DNA from: Lachnospiraceae bacterium
Lineage (GTDB): Bacteria; Bacillota; Clostridia; Lachnospirales; Anaerotignaceae
Length of the DNA stretch: 64,000 nt
Direction: 5' to 3'
Assembly: GCA_910576545.1 (NCBI GenBank)
Contig: CAJTKM010000003.1
Location: 124,001-188,000 of the forward strand
In this document: positions 1-7,800 of the stretch, one piece after another
Position numbering within the stretch: the stretch's first letter is position 1
How the letters are laid out: each line of letters starts with the position of its first letter
Position numbers and translations under genes: made by a program
Notes under the pieces: generated by a model
What the model was told of the DNA's origin: nothing
Databases searched by the model: none
What the model saw: the letters and a program-made list of their open reading frames with translations, nothing else

Positions 1-2
1 AA

Positions 3-512
3 CTGGTATCCATCATTCACCCGTATCTTGAGCAGCTTACCAAAAAAAACGGTGAAACATCTCATTTGTGTATTTTAGAAAACGGCTATCATATTGTTTT
101 CGTGGATAAAGCATTGGGAACATTAGCCTTAAAAATGGATACGCCATTGGGAATGCGGCAGCCTGCTCATCTTACCGGCAGCGGAAAAGCTATTTTGGCT
201 TTCGAATCAGAACAAACAATCAATCAATATCTCAAATATACAGACTTTGATCCCAAAACCAGTTCTTCCATCAGGTCTGCAAAAGAGTTTTTGGCAAATT
301 TAGATGAAATCCGCAGTCGTGGTTATGCTTGCGATGAAGAAGAATTTGAAGTTGGTTTGACCTGCTATGCAGTACCGATATTAGATGTTTCTGGTCGTCC
401 AATAGCAGCAATCAGTTCCTCAGGTCCAACAACACGAATGATTACCAACCAAAATCAACATATTAAATCGCTGACAGCTATTTCCAAAATGATTCAACAA
501 AAATTAACCTAA
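3..512 (+). CDS. IclR-family transcriptional regulator, C-terminal effector domain (5' truncated by window edge)
   Basis: The reading frame is open from base 3 and runs into the window from the left, so the N-terminal winged-helix DNA-binding domain lies outside. The visible 169 codons match the IclR effector-binding domain: the HLTGSGKAILAF segment, then a GYACDEEEFEVGLTCYAVPI stretch and a final PISGxxR-like core (DVSGRPIAAISSSGP). IclR proteins usually repress or activate nearby catabolic operons in response to a small metabolite. The target cannot be told here, because its neighbours to the right are mobile-element remnants. The internal TTG at 66 is not the real start. Family call is firm; ligand unknown. 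Confidence 0.88.
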   Translation: MVSIIHPYLEQLTKKNGETSHLCILENGYHIVFVDKALGTLALKMDTPLGMRQPAHLTGSGKAILAFESEQTINQYLKYTDFDPKTSSSIRSAKEFLANLDEIRSRGYACDEEEFEVGLTCYAVPILDVSGRPIAAISSSGPTTRMITNQNQHIKSLTAISKMIQQKLT

Positions 513-611
513 GTGAAGAACTTCGTCCAAGGACTTTCCTTCGCTTAACAACTGCTTAATTCTGTTTCTGATCTGATCTCGTTCTTTTTCCGCATCTTCC
601 TGCTTTTGGGG
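504..611 (-). pseudogene. C-terminal remnant of an unidentified charged helical protein
   Basis: On the minus strand a 35-codon open stretch, closed upstream by a TAG at 612-614 and without a start codon, encodes a charged amphipathic tail (QKQEDAEKERDQIRNRIKQ followed by LLSEGKSLDEVLHLG). Its composition looks like real protein rather than chance antisense, and its 3' end overlaps the last codons of the IclR gene. It may be the tail of a gene cut off by the neighbouring mobile element. I do not recognise the family, and a chance open stretch remains possible. Confidence 0.25.
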
Positions 612-672
612 CTAAAAATAAAAGACTGTAAAATAGATGTTTAAGGTTAGAGGGAAGTAATTTCAGATTAGG

Positions 673-703
673 CGGTATGGCCTTGATTACAAGGGCTGTA
701 CCG
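673..703 (+). terminator. Hairpin with T-run after the IclR gene
   Basis: An imperfect stem (CGGTATGGCCTTG against CAAGGGCTGTACCG, loop ATTA) is followed on the plus strand by TCTTTTT. It overlaps the 3' end of the recombinase remnant on the other strand. It could terminate transcription from the IclR side. Confidence 0.45.
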
Positions 704-1091
704 TCTTTTTGCGTTCCTGTGCGCTTTGCCGTTTCTGTTGCGTGGCAGAAAGGAAATTGATTTCCCCTGCAAAGTTGAAAATAATATCTACTTTCTGCAC
801 TCGTTTCCCGTCCGCCTTTTCCGGCGCATGGACTATGATTTTTTTGATAAATTCATTGACGATTGCGGGGGTAAATTCCTTTATCCTCACATACTTGTGG
901 ATAATCGCGGCGAAGCTGTCAAAATCACTTTTGTTCTGTTCGCAGGTATCGACTTCCTGCTGATCTGCCTTGACCTTTTCTTCCAGTTCCCATTGTTCCG
1001 CTTCATACTCTGCGGACAGTTCCAAAAACCTGTCATGGTTGATTTCTCCACTTATGTTGTCCCCATAAATCCGCTTGAAGAAGATGTTCCG
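687..1091 (-). pseudogene. Large serine recombinase (Tn4451/Tn1549 type), 3' fragment only
   Basis: Only about 134 C-terminal codons survive. The stretch reads RIYGDNISGEINHDRFLELS, then a coiled-coil helix (YEAEQWELEEKV), then the DUF4368-like tail (FTPAIVNEFIKKIIVHAPEK and QKVDIIFNF) that ends TnpX-like large serine recombinases of clostridial integrative elements. The frame is stopped by a TAA just upstream at about 1092-1094, and the catalytic resolvase domain (normally some 350 residues further N-terminal) is absent. It abuts a truncated tnpV in another frame, showing that a deletion joined two genes of the element. It cannot be active. Confidence 0.8.
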
Positions 1092-1098
1092 TTATGCC

Positions 1099-1356
1099 CT
1101 ATGCCTGTTTTGTGCTCTCAATAAGCCTTTCAAGGCATTCCTGCGCCTGCCTGTCAATATCGGCAAGATAGGCGTTAAGTTTGCCGCCTGTTAAAAGATT
1201 AGTGCATGTAACCCTATGATAATGCTTCAGATAGTCCAGATGCCGTTGTCTTCCAATTCCTATCGTCTGTTTGCCTTCTGGCAATCTAAAATCTGAAATA
1301 AGATACCCATTTTCTTCGTGGTATGTGCCACCCAACTGTTCAAATATTGATTTCAT
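1099..1356 (-). pseudogene. tnpV: TnpV family transposon-encoded protein, C-terminally truncated
   Basis: The start is the ATG at 1356 preceded by AAGGAG. It reads MKSIFEQLGGTYHEENGYLI, then IGIGRQRHLDYLKHYHRV, LLTGGKLNAYLADIDRQAQE: the TnpV signature seen next to serine recombinases of Tn4451-like elements. It stops with TAG after 85 residues. The frame beyond the stop still reads GITEHL, resembling the next part of TnpV, and then runs into recombinase sequence. So the gene has lost its C-terminal third (family length is about 120 residues) through the junction with the recombinase remnant. Function of TnpV is not established. Confidence 0.75.
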
Positions 1357-1540
1357 ATGCAAAAACTCCTTTTCTTCTATGGTTTGGTTTTGCGGGATAT
1401 CTGTAAGCAATGTATCAGCGGGTTGTATGTATATACGATTTTTATGTTAAGGAATTCCCGTATCTTTTTTGATTTCCTGCTTGCTGCCGCCTGTGCGATG
1501 CGGTAAAATAAGCGGTAAGATGAAACGGGAGGCGGGAAAA

Positions 1541-1759
1541 ATGGTGTTTTCGACAGAAGATTTGGCAGAGGCGAAAAGGCAGATTGATTCCACGCTGCAC
1601 AAGCTGGAGGAAACGGTGAAAACATTAGAGGCAAAGGAGAACGCGGAAAGGCTCCGGCCACAGATTACACTTGCAAAAAGGCGTATCAGGGCTTTCGGCA
1701 TTGCCGCTGCCCTGATAGAACGGGAATTTCCGGTGTTGCAGAAAAATGATATAGAATGA
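1541..1759 (+). CDS. Small conserved hypothetical helical protein
   Basis: Seventy-two residues starting MVFSTEDLAEAKRQIDSTLH, chosen because the ATG at 1541 follows GGGAGGCGG; an ATG at 1520 in frame lacks a good ribosome site. It is predicted all-helical and charged, with no membrane segment, and ends ...AFGIAAALIEREFPVL. Short proteins of this look occur in clostridial accessory regions, but I know no function. It is followed 11 bases later by another small open frame with its own GAGGAGG site, so the two were probably cotranscribed. Confidence 0.6.
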   Translation: MVFSTEDLAEAKRQIDSTLHKLEETVKTLEAKENAERLRPQITLAKRRIRAFGIAAALIEREFPVLQKNDIE

Positions 1760-1770
1760 GGAGGGCGTTT

Positions 1771-2120
1771 ATGCTGCATAAGGATTTGAGGGTGGATGGA
1801 AAAAACTGCCTAATGAAGAAGGACTGGAAAAAATACTTCAATCTGCCCATTTTACTTGTGAAATCGGGGAATTGGTTTTGGAGGTCGAGTTTTCCGAGGC
1901 GCGGTCGGCATTTATTGGCTGGTTGTCCGGTGAGGAAGATATTTTTTACTATGACAATGGCAGCGGGGACAAGGAGCCGGCTGAGTTGCTCATAAACGTC
2001 TGCCCGGAAAGGCGGATGATGTGCCATGATGCGGAAATAATTCGGGATATTGTATACTATTTCTGTGAAACAGGTGAACGGAATCCTAAATATCAATGGA
2101 TTGAGGATGAATTTGAATAA
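1771..2120 (+). pseudogene. Small hypothetical protein, apparently frameshifted in a poly-A run
   Basis: An ATG at 1771 with GAGGAGGG upstream opens MLHKDLRVDGK and then reaches six A residues at 1800-1805. In the starting frame the following translation looks like noise. One base shift gives LPNEEGLEKILQSAHF, EIGELVLEVEFSEARSAF, GEEDIFYYDNGSGDKEP and a tail ending PKYQWIEDEFE, which has normal protein composition up to the stop at 2120. The downstream frame has no good start of its own. So this was probably one gene of about 115 residues with a homopolymer indel, either real or a sequencing error. Family not recognised. Confidence 0.5.
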
Positions 2121-2140
2121 AAGATATGCGAGAAAAATGA

Positions 2141-2187
2141 TTGACAGATACAAAAAGATGTGTTAATATATGAACAAATATTCATGT
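2141..2187 (+). promoter_or_regulatory. Promoter and SmtB/ArsR-type operator of the metal operon
   Basis: TTGACA at 2141-2146 and TATAAT-like TAATAT at 2164-2169 are separated by exactly 17 bases. Overlapping and just past the -10 box lies the palindrome ATGAACAAATATTCAT (2170-2185), which matches the SmtB/CzrA/CadC operator pattern TGAA-N6-TTCA. A repressor bound here would block RNA polymerase, so the ArsR gene that follows probably represses itself and releases on metal binding. Confidence 0.85.
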
Positions 2188-2199
2188 AAAGGGGGCGGG

Positions 2200-2547
2200 A
2201 TGATGGAACGGGTAGAAGCCAGAGAAGAATTTGACATAGAGCAGGAATTGGAAAACGAATTTTTGCTCGAGCTTGCAGACTTTTTTAAGATATTTGGCGA
2301 CGGGACGCGCATCCGTATACTTCAGCTGCTTCTGGCAGGGGAGAAAAACGTAGGTGAACTGGCGGAGGCTTTGGATATGAGCCAATCGGCAGTATCGCAC
2401 CAGCTACGGATATTGCGGCAGAATGACCTTGTAAAATACCGTAAGGAAGGCAAAACCGTGTTTTATTCTCTGGATGATGAGCATGTCCGGGTGGTTTTGG
2501 AACAGGGCATGACGCATATCCGGCACAAGCGGGGGTATCAGGAATGA
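2200..2547 (+). CDS. ArsR/SmtB-family metal-sensing repressor
   Basis: A 115-residue winged-helix protein. The recognition region ALDMSQSAVSHQLRILRQNDLVKYRKEGKTVFYSL is typical of the SmtB/CzrA branch (helix-turn-helix with SQSAVSHQL, then the beta-wing). The classic ArsR ELCVCDL cysteine box is replaced by AGEKNVGELAEAL, so it is not an alpha3 As(III) sensor. The C-terminal helix HVRVVLEQGMTHIRHKRG supplies the D/H-x-x-H type residues used by alpha5 zinc or cadmium sensors. The start is one of two adjacent ATGs (2200, 2203) after GGGGGCGGG. It overlaps the next gene by four bases. It most likely controls the downstream ATPase. Confidence 0.9.
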   Translation: MMERVEAREEFDIEQELENEFLLELADFFKIFGDGTRIRILQLLLAGEKNVGELAEALDMSQSAVSHQLRILRQNDLVKYRKEGKTVFYSLDDEHVRVVLEQGMTHIRHKRGYQE

Positions 2548-2948
2548 CGGAGCAGGGAGAAGGCTGGCGGAGGTTTGTGGCAGTAGATACAGTGGTGACA
2601 GTGATTACTGCCGCCCTGTTTTGGGGGATTTATCTATATTTCCTCAAGGAGCTCAGTGATTACATGCTTTTAGGGGCAATCATTATGTTTATAATAGACA
2701 TCTGTGGGCTGTTTGGGATTTTGCTTGCGGCTGTACTCCTGCTGATTGGCTGGCGGACGCGAAAGAGCGGGGTTGTTCTGGCAGGGCTGGTGTTCCAGAT
2801 TTTGGTGGGGCTGCCGTACAGCTGGTTTTGTCTGGTGAAATCCGAGGGCGTATTTTTTACGCCAGGAATGCTTGTGGGTACGTTGATGCTGGCGATGGGG
2901 CTTGCAGGGCTGTTTTTTTATATGAGTACGCCGAAAGAGGACAGATAA
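2544..2948 (+). CDS. Four-helix membrane protein of the metal operon, function unknown
   Basis: A 134-residue protein translationally coupled to the repressor gene (ATGA overlap). Hydrophobic segments lie at about residues 12-34, 42-66, 76-95 and 105-126, with short charged loops, so it should be an integral membrane protein with four helices. It has no cysteine or histidine cluster suggesting a metal site. Its position between the repressor and the metal ATPase suggests a role in the same response, but this is inference from context only. Confidence 0.75.
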   Translation: MTEQGEGWRRFVAVDTVVTVITAALFWGIYLYFLKELSDYMLLGAIIMFIIDICGLFGILLAAVLLLIGWRTRKSGVVLAGLVFQILVGLPYSWFCLVKSEGVFFTPGMLVGTLMLAMGLAGLFFYMSTPKEDR

Positions 2949-3012
2949 CATCGGCAGTCTTTTACAGAGTTGAACCATATTCTGTTAATAATGTTAAAAT
3001 TTTTTTAAGCAA

Positions 3013-3036
3013 TATATGAATAAATAAACATATGAA
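3013..3036 (+). promoter_or_regulatory. Second ArsR-like operator before the metal ATPase
   Basis: The stretch ATATGAATAAATAAACATAT (3014-3033) has ATATG/CATAT arms and the TGAA half-site found in the operator at 2170-2185. It ends 27 bases before the ATPase start. AT-rich -35/-10 candidates lie just upstream (TTTACA at 2961, TTAATA near 2985; TTGAAC at 2970, TAAAAT at 2995), none of them decisive. It is likely a second binding site of the same repressor, weaker than the first. Confidence 0.5.
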
Positions 3037-3059
3037 CAACTATGAAAGGAATGAAACGT

Positions 3060-5213
3060 ATGGAAATGAAGGTGTATCTGAAAGGGCTGACCTGTGCAAA
3101 CTGCGCGGGGAAAATTGAGGAGGCGGTTTCCCGCATGAAGGAAACGGGGGAGGTTTCCATTAACCTGATGCGTCAGGAGATGACAGTCGGACTGCGGGAG
3201 GGCGCAGAACCGGAAAAACTGCAGACAGAGATTGGACGCGTGGTGCATAAATTTGAGCCGGATGTAGAGGTCCTGTTCCACAGGGAAAACCTGCATAGCG
3301 ATGGGCACCACGAAGGACATCATTGTCATGATGCAGATTGCTGTCATGAACATACCCACACACACGAGGATATGCATGAACACGAACACGAACATGGCGA
3401 AGCGTTGAGCAGAACGCTGTTCCTCCGCTTTGGGGCAGGGCTTGCGGTATTTCTGGCTGCGATACTGCTGGATGGTGCGGTGGAAACAGTCTGTTTTCTG
3501 GCAGCATACCTCATTTTCGGGTATGATGTACTTTTGCGGGCAGTGAAAAATATTGCGCGCGGGCAGGTGTTCGATGAAAATTTCCTGATGTCGCTTTCTA
3601 CGGTTGGCGCGCTTGCTATTGGGGAAATGCCTGAAGCCGTATTTGTAATGCTGTTTTATCAGGTGGGCGAGGCATTTCAGGATTACGCTGTTGCGCGCTC
3701 CCGTAAATCCATTACAGCCCTGCTGGATATCCGTCCGGATTTTGCGCGGCGTGTGACGGAAGACGGAACGGAGGAAATCCCACCGGAAGAGATTGTTGTC
3801 GGCGATTTTATTCTGGTGAAAGCAGGCGAAAGGATTCCGCTGGATGGTATCATTGAGGAAGGGCGGGCAATGCTGGACACTGCCGCGCTGACGGGGGAAT
3901 CCCTGCCGAGGAGCGTAGAGCCGGGCGATTCCGCACTGAGCGGCTGCATCAACATGGACGGTACACTCCGCATCCGTGTGGAAAAGCCATTCGGGGAATC
4001 GACGGTTATGAAGATATTGGAGCTTGTGGAAAACGCGGCTGGGAAGAAATCCAGAACGGAACGCTTTATCACCCGTTTTGCTCGTATTTATACGCCTGTT
4101 GTTGTGCTGTTGGCGGTACTTTTGGCTGCAGTTCCGCCTTTGCTGGGGCTGGGCGCGTTTCAGATATGGTTTGGGCGCGCGCTGGTGTTCCTTGTGGTTT
4201 CCTGTCCCTGCGCCTTGGTGCTTTCTGTGCCCCTGAGTTATTTTGCAGGCATCGGTGCGGCTTCTGGACGCGGCATTCTGATAAAGGGCGGCGGCGATTT
4301 GGATACGCTCTGCCATTTGGAACGCGTTGTGTTTGACAAAACGGGTACGCTGACAGAGGGGAAATTTTCTGTTGCAGAAATCAGCGGAAACGCGGAAACG
4401 CTCGCCCTTGCGGCGGCAGGCGAAGCCATGAGCAACCACCCCATTGCGAAAGCCATTGTAGAGAAATACCGTGAAACGCATGATGTTACTTTGCCAGAGC
4501 CGGAAGGATATCAGGAATTGGGTGGCTATGGCATTTCCTACAAAAAAGACGGCAAAACCGTACTTCTGGGCAACGCGCGTCTGATGGAGCGGGAAGGCGT
4601 TCCGTTTGAGGCGGCGAAGGGCGCAGGCACGGCGGTTTATGTGGCAGAAGGCGGGCATTACAGGGGGCATATCCTTGTGGCAGACGCGCTGAAAACCGGA
4701 GTGCGTGATGCGCTTGGCGAATTGCGGAAACAGGGCGTGCGGGAGATCGTCATGCTGACAGGCGACAGGAAGGAAAATGCACAGACAGTTGCAGCGGAAC
4801 TCGGGCTGGACGAGGCGCATGCGGAGCTTCTGCCGGAGCAGAAAGTAGAATGGCTGGAAAAGCTGAAAGGAAAGGGCGGCAGAACGGCTTTCGTAGGCGA
4901 TGGCATCAATGATGCGCCGGTGCTGGCAGGGGCGGATTTGGGTATCGCGATGGGCGGCATTGGCTCAGACGCGGCAATCGAAGCGGCAGACGTTGTGCTG
5001 ATGGACGATGATATTGGCAAGCTGGCGGCAGGCATCTGCATTGCGCGGAATACGCAGAAGATTGTGCGGCAGAATATCACGTTTGCGCTGGGGGCAAAAA
5101 TACTCGTGCTTGCACTGAGCGTGCCGGGGATTGCGACAATGTGGATGGCAGTATTTGCTGATGTGGGTGTTGCAGTGCTGGCAATACTGAACGCCATGCG
5201 GAAAAAGGATTAA
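3060..5213 (+). CDS. cadA: Heavy-metal-translocating P1B-type ATPase (Zn/Cd/Pb export, CadA/ZntA group)
   Basis: A 717-residue ATP-driven efflux pump for divalent soft metals in the cytoplasmic membrane. In order: an N-terminal HMA domain with GLTCANCAGKIE; a histidine-rich linker at about 75-115 (HHEGHHCHDADCCHEH and further HEH repeats); transmembrane helices; the actuator TGES motif; the ion-binding SCPCALV in a membrane helix; the phosphorylation site DKTGTLTEG; the SNHPIAKA histidine of P1B pumps; and the hinge GDGINDAPVL. CPC plus the His-rich stretch favours Zn/Cd over Cu. The start at 3060 is chosen because AAAGGA sits nine bases upstream; ATGs at 3042 and 3051 are in frame. It ends with a strong terminator. 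Confidence 0.93.
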   Translation: MEMKVYLKGLTCANCAGKIEEAVSRMKETGEVSINLMRQEMTVGLREGAEPEKLQTEIGRVVHKFEPDVEVLFHRENLHSDGHHEGHHCHDADCCHEHTHTHEDMHEHEHEHGEALSRTLFLRFGAGLAVFLAAILLDGAVETVCFLAAYLIFGYDVLLRAVKNIARGQVFDENFLMSLSTVGALAIGEMPEAVFVMLFYQVGEAFQDYAVARSRKSITALLDIRPDFARRVTEDGTEEIPPEEIVVGDFILVKAGERIPLDGIIEEGRAMLDTAALTGESLPRSVEPGDSALSGCINMDGTLRIRVEKPFGESTVMKILELVENAAGKKSRTERFITRFARIYTPVVVLLAVLLAAVPPLLGLGAFQIWFGRALVFLVVSCPCALVLSVPLSYFAGIGAASGRGILIKGGGDLDTLCHLERVVFDKTGTLTEGKFSVAEISGNAETLALAAAGEAMSNHPIAKAIVEKYRETHDVTLPEPEGYQELGGYGISYKKDGKTVLLGNARLMEREGVPFEAAKGAGTAVYVAEGGHYRGHILVADALKTGVRDALGELRKQGVREIVMLTGDRKENAQTVAAELGLDEAHAELLPEQKVEWLEKLKGKGGRTAFVGDGINDAPVLAGADLGIAMGGIGSDAAIEAADVVLMDDDIGKLAAGICIARNTQKIVRQNITFALGAKILVLALSVPGIATMWMAVFADVGVAVLAILNAMRKKD

Positions 5214-5220
5214 ACTGTAA

Positions 5221-5249
5221 AAGACCTTGGGGCAAAGCCCCAAGGTCTT
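5221..5249. terminator. Perfect 13-bp palindromic hairpin after cadA
   Basis: AAGACCTTGGGGC and its exact complement flank an AAA loop. It begins eight bases after the cadA stop, and its A/T-ended stem can act in both directions between cadA and the convergent gene at 5284. A near copy of its right half occurs at 46350-46368. Confidence 0.75.
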
Positions 5250-5283
5250 AAATCGTTAAAATTTTGTGCCTGCGGGATTGCAG

Positions 5284-5757
5284 TCATTCGATACATTTTT
5301 TCTTATGATTGATTTTGAAAAAGACACAGCCTAAGCAAATAGCAATATCCCATAAATCAATATAATTGAAAAAAACGAAAAAACCAACCGGTCGCAGTCC
5401 TATAATGGCTGTAATGGCGGAAATTATTTTATCTGTATAGTAGTGAAACATAATAAACGTATCAGGAAGGAAAAGAAGAATAATCAAAAAAACTATCCAG
5501 ATATGAATATATTTGATATACTTTTCTTCAGTCCCATCGTTTTCTAAAATGGCATGATTTCTATTTTTTCGGATGAAAATTCCCAATGCGATGGTCAAAA
5601 GCATCTGCACCGCTTCACAAGCAACCCATGTTATAGGGTCATAGACTGGTTGGAAACGGGGGATACAGAAATTTTCAATGAAATAGAAAACAGCATTACA
5701 TAAAATGGATACTAGGATACATGTCCAAAAGAAACCCCTATATGTTTTTATGTTCAT
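5284..5757 (-). CDS. Hypothetical multi-pass membrane protein
   Basis: A 157-residue protein starting MNIKTYRGFFWTCILVSILC at 5757, chosen because AAAGGCGG precedes this ATG at the right distance; an upstream ATG at 5796 has no ribosome site. Four hydrophobic segments are visible (about 8-28, 40-60, 82-100, 115-145), the last two containing IWIVFLIILLFLPDTF and FFVFFNYIDLWDIAICLGC. It is AT-richer than its neighbours and is convergent with cadA. No family recognised. Confidence 0.55.
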   Translation of the reverse strand: MNIKTYRGFFWTCILVSILCNAVFYFIENFCIPRFQPVYDPITWVACEAVQMLLTIALGIFIRKNRNHAILENDGTEEKYIKYIHIWIVFLIILLFLPDTFIMFHYYTDKIISAITAIIGLRPVGFFVFFNYIDLWDIAICLGCVFFKINHKKKCIE

Positions 5758-5814
5758 AATATGCCGCCTTTCTGAAATCCGAAGGTAATACCCCAATGTC
5801 CTTATACGGATTGG

Positions 5815-6426
5815 TTACGGCATGATGCAGTACTGGCAGGGCGTTGTGCCGTTCAAAATGCCATTTTCTGCAAAACCGATGTCAATGGCAAGATAATTGT
5901 CCAGCCCGTTCTGTTCCACAACGGAACAGCTGATTTTATGGAAAAATCCGTCTGTCCCTGTTTTGGAAACAAAAACAACATGCTCGTCCATGTACAGGCT
6001 CTTATAATCCGGCTGGCGGACAGAAGCTGTGTCAAACGTGAACAAAGCCGGGGAATAGCCGCAGGTCAGAATAGACGGCATCAGTCCCGCAAGCTGTTCC
6101 AGCGGTACATAATACATATCTTTATAGTACAGGACAGGTCCTGTGATGGCGATTCCGTTGACAAGTACAGAAGCCGCGACTTCCCTCGCAAGCACTGTTG
6201 TGCCGACAGCTGTTGCGGTGCTCGGCAGTGTGGTGTTTACTGTTGCCGGCGTAACTGTGGATGTTGTTGTCTGTGTTGCGGTTGCAGCCGTCTGCGTATT
6301 GGAAACTGTGGTCGTTGTCCTGCCATGCCTGCCATGCGTGCCAATCAGGCTGGTGCGCGCAAAAGCGGGGGCTGTGGACAGGGCAAGCGAAAGAAACACA
6401 GCAGTAAAAACAAATATTTTTTTCAT
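5815..6426 (-). CDS. Secreted protein of unknown function
   Basis: A 203-residue protein with a clear signal peptide (MKKIFVFTAVFLSLALSTAPAFA, cleavage likely after AFA). Residues 30-80 are a low-complexity Thr/Ala/Val linker (repeated TTT, TAT, TQT patterns), followed by a compact domain from about residue 85 (VNGIAITGPVLYYKDMYYVPLEQLAGLMPS) that resembles the stalk or copper-amine-oxidase-N-like fold by its NG-V-xYVPLxxLA pattern. It ends with a CQYC pair. The ATG follows GGAGGG. Cell-wall or extracellular location is inferred; function unknown. Confidence 0.65.
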   Translation of the reverse strand: MKKIFVFTAVFLSLALSTAPAFARTSLIGTHGRHGRTTTTVSNTQTAATATQTTTSTVTPATVNTTLPSTATAVGTTVLAREVAASVLVNGIAITGPVLYYKDMYYVPLEQLAGLMPSILTCGYSPALFTFDTASVRQPDYKSLYMDEHVVFVSKTGTDGFFHKISCSVVEQNGLDNYLAIDIGFAENGILNGTTPCQYCIMP

Positions 6427-6524
6427 TGGGCAGACCCTCCTTTATTTTCCATCATAGCATGAAAGAAGGGCTGTTGAAAACTGGCAAAATGACGAAAATT
6501 GCGGAAATATGGAGGAAAGCGCCG

Positions 6525-7520
6525 TCATTCGCTTTGCAGGAGCAAATCAAGGAAATCTGCGGCGGCCAGCCCATGAAAATACTGTCCGATTTGTAGCCCC
6601 GAGATGCGTGCGGCAAGGCTTTCCCGCTCCAAAGCCGTCCCTTTCAAAAGCTCCGCAAGTTCTGCGGAATCTGCCACGCCGAAGTAATCCCCGAAAAACT
6701 GCAAATCTGTTATTGTTCCGTTCTCCGTGTTCATGCAGACGTCAATGCGCCCGCAGCCCTCAAAACGCCTGTGTTTCTGTACGCGGTAAGCGGGGGAGGA
6801 ACCATAATTCCATTCCCACTGGCTGTATCGCTCCTTTTTAATTTGCTCGACTGCGGCAAGCTCCTCTGAGGAAAAAACATATGGCGTTACTTCGTCTTTT
6901 TTCAGGATGTATTTCAAAAGCCGCGCCTTAAATTCTGCCAGCGTGAAGCCCTCGGGCAGGTAGGGCGCGATATTCGTCACGCGGCTGCGTACTGATTTCG
7001 CCGCTTTTGACTGAAATTTATCTGCGGAAACATCCAGTACCTCCGCTACGACAGATAAATCGGACTGGAACATCAGCGTACCATGGTGCATGATGCGCCC
7101 CTGCCGCAGATACTGCGAATTGCCGGAAAATTTCCGTCCTTCTATGGTAATGTCGTTGCGCCCGTTGACCTCTGCGGGAACGCCGAGGGAGCGGAGCAGT
7201 TCAGCAATGGGCTGGCAGAACAGCCGTATATCCAAATCGCCAGCATTTTCCGCATCCATAATAAAGGTAAAATTCAGGTTGCCCAAATCATGGTAGACCG
7301 CGCCGCCGCCGGAAAGACGGCGTACAACACGTACACCCCGCGCCTCTGCGGCACGCTGGTTGACTTCCGCAAAGGTGTTCTGATTTTTGCCGACAACGAC
7401 CGTATTCGCATTCTGCCAAAGCATAAAATACTCTTGCCGCCTGTCCATCTGCTCGAAAACAAACTGTTCCAAGGCAAGGTTAAAGGCGGGGTCTGTACTG
7501 CTGGATTCCAAATAAATCAT
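6525..7520 (-). CDS. lplA: Lipoate-protein ligase A
   Basis: A 331-residue enzyme that activates lipoate with ATP and attaches it to lysine of lipoyl domains (2-oxoacid dehydrogenases, GcvH). Seen: RRLSGGGAVYHDLGNLNF (lipoate-binding RRxxGGG), the catalytic lysine segment IEGRKFSGNSQ, and HHGTLMF, followed by the C-terminal accessory domain (VTPYVFSSEELAAVEQIKKE and GRIDVCMN). Its length fits the two-domain form. The start at 7520 follows GAGGAGG; an upstream ATG at 7553 lacks one. It stands alone here, so the organism probably salvages lipoate. Confidence 0.93.
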   Translation of the reverse strand: MIYLESSSTDPAFNLALEQFVFEQMDRRQEYFMLWQNANTVVVGKNQNTFAEVNQRAAEARGVRVVRRLSGGGAVYHDLGNLNFTFIMDAENAGDLDIRLFCQPIAELLRSLGVPAEVNGRNDITIEGRKFSGNSQYLRQGRIMHHGTLMFQSDLSVVAEVLDVSADKFQSKAAKSVRSRVTNIAPYLPEGFTLAEFKARLLKYILKKDEVTPYVFSSEELAAVEQIKKERYSQWEWNYGSSPAYRVQKHRRFEGCGRIDVCMNTENGTITDLQFFGDYFGVADSAELAELLKGTALERESLAARISGLQIGQYFHGLAAADFLDLLLQSE

Positions 7521-7800
7521 TGTAAAGCCTCCTCTTTTGTAAATTTGCCGCACTGGGCGTCTTTGGGGCGGACTGATGCCCCTGTTAGTATCCTACCATA
7601 CTATTCCGGAAGAAAAAAGCATTTTTTGCGGGGAGGGCGTGATTATGATGTTATGGCAGCGAAGGAATCATACATCTGCGTTAAAGGCTGACGACTTCTT
7701 AAACGAGGATTAAACACTCATAGTTTCTCCTTGCGTTGCTTTTGGCGGCAGACCTCTGGACTGGTTCGCAAAGCGAACTGCCTTTATGGATATCCTCATA
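7521..7800. other. Intergenic stretch between lplA and the XRE gene
   Basis: No convincing gene. A 22-codon frame (ATG at 7645, after GGGAGGG) reads MMLWQRRNHTSALKADDFLN and stops at 7714; it may be a peptide or a gene remnant. A small hairpin, GTTCGC-AAA-GCGAAC, lies near 7764-7778. The remainder is unremarkable. Confidence 0.4.

Noticed and set aside
2994-4820. 608-codon open frame on the minus strand
   Set aside because: It lies wholly antisense to cadA, whose motifs are complete. The translation is rich in His, Arg, Cys and Phe, as expected from the complement of a GC-biased gene.
5815-6426. Copper amine oxidase-like enzyme
   Set aside because: Only a stalk-domain resemblance is present; no catalytic domain follows in this short protein.
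7645-7713. 22-codon frame with a good ribosome site
   Set aside because: Too short to judge and without a recognisable pattern; kept only as a note in the intergenic entry.
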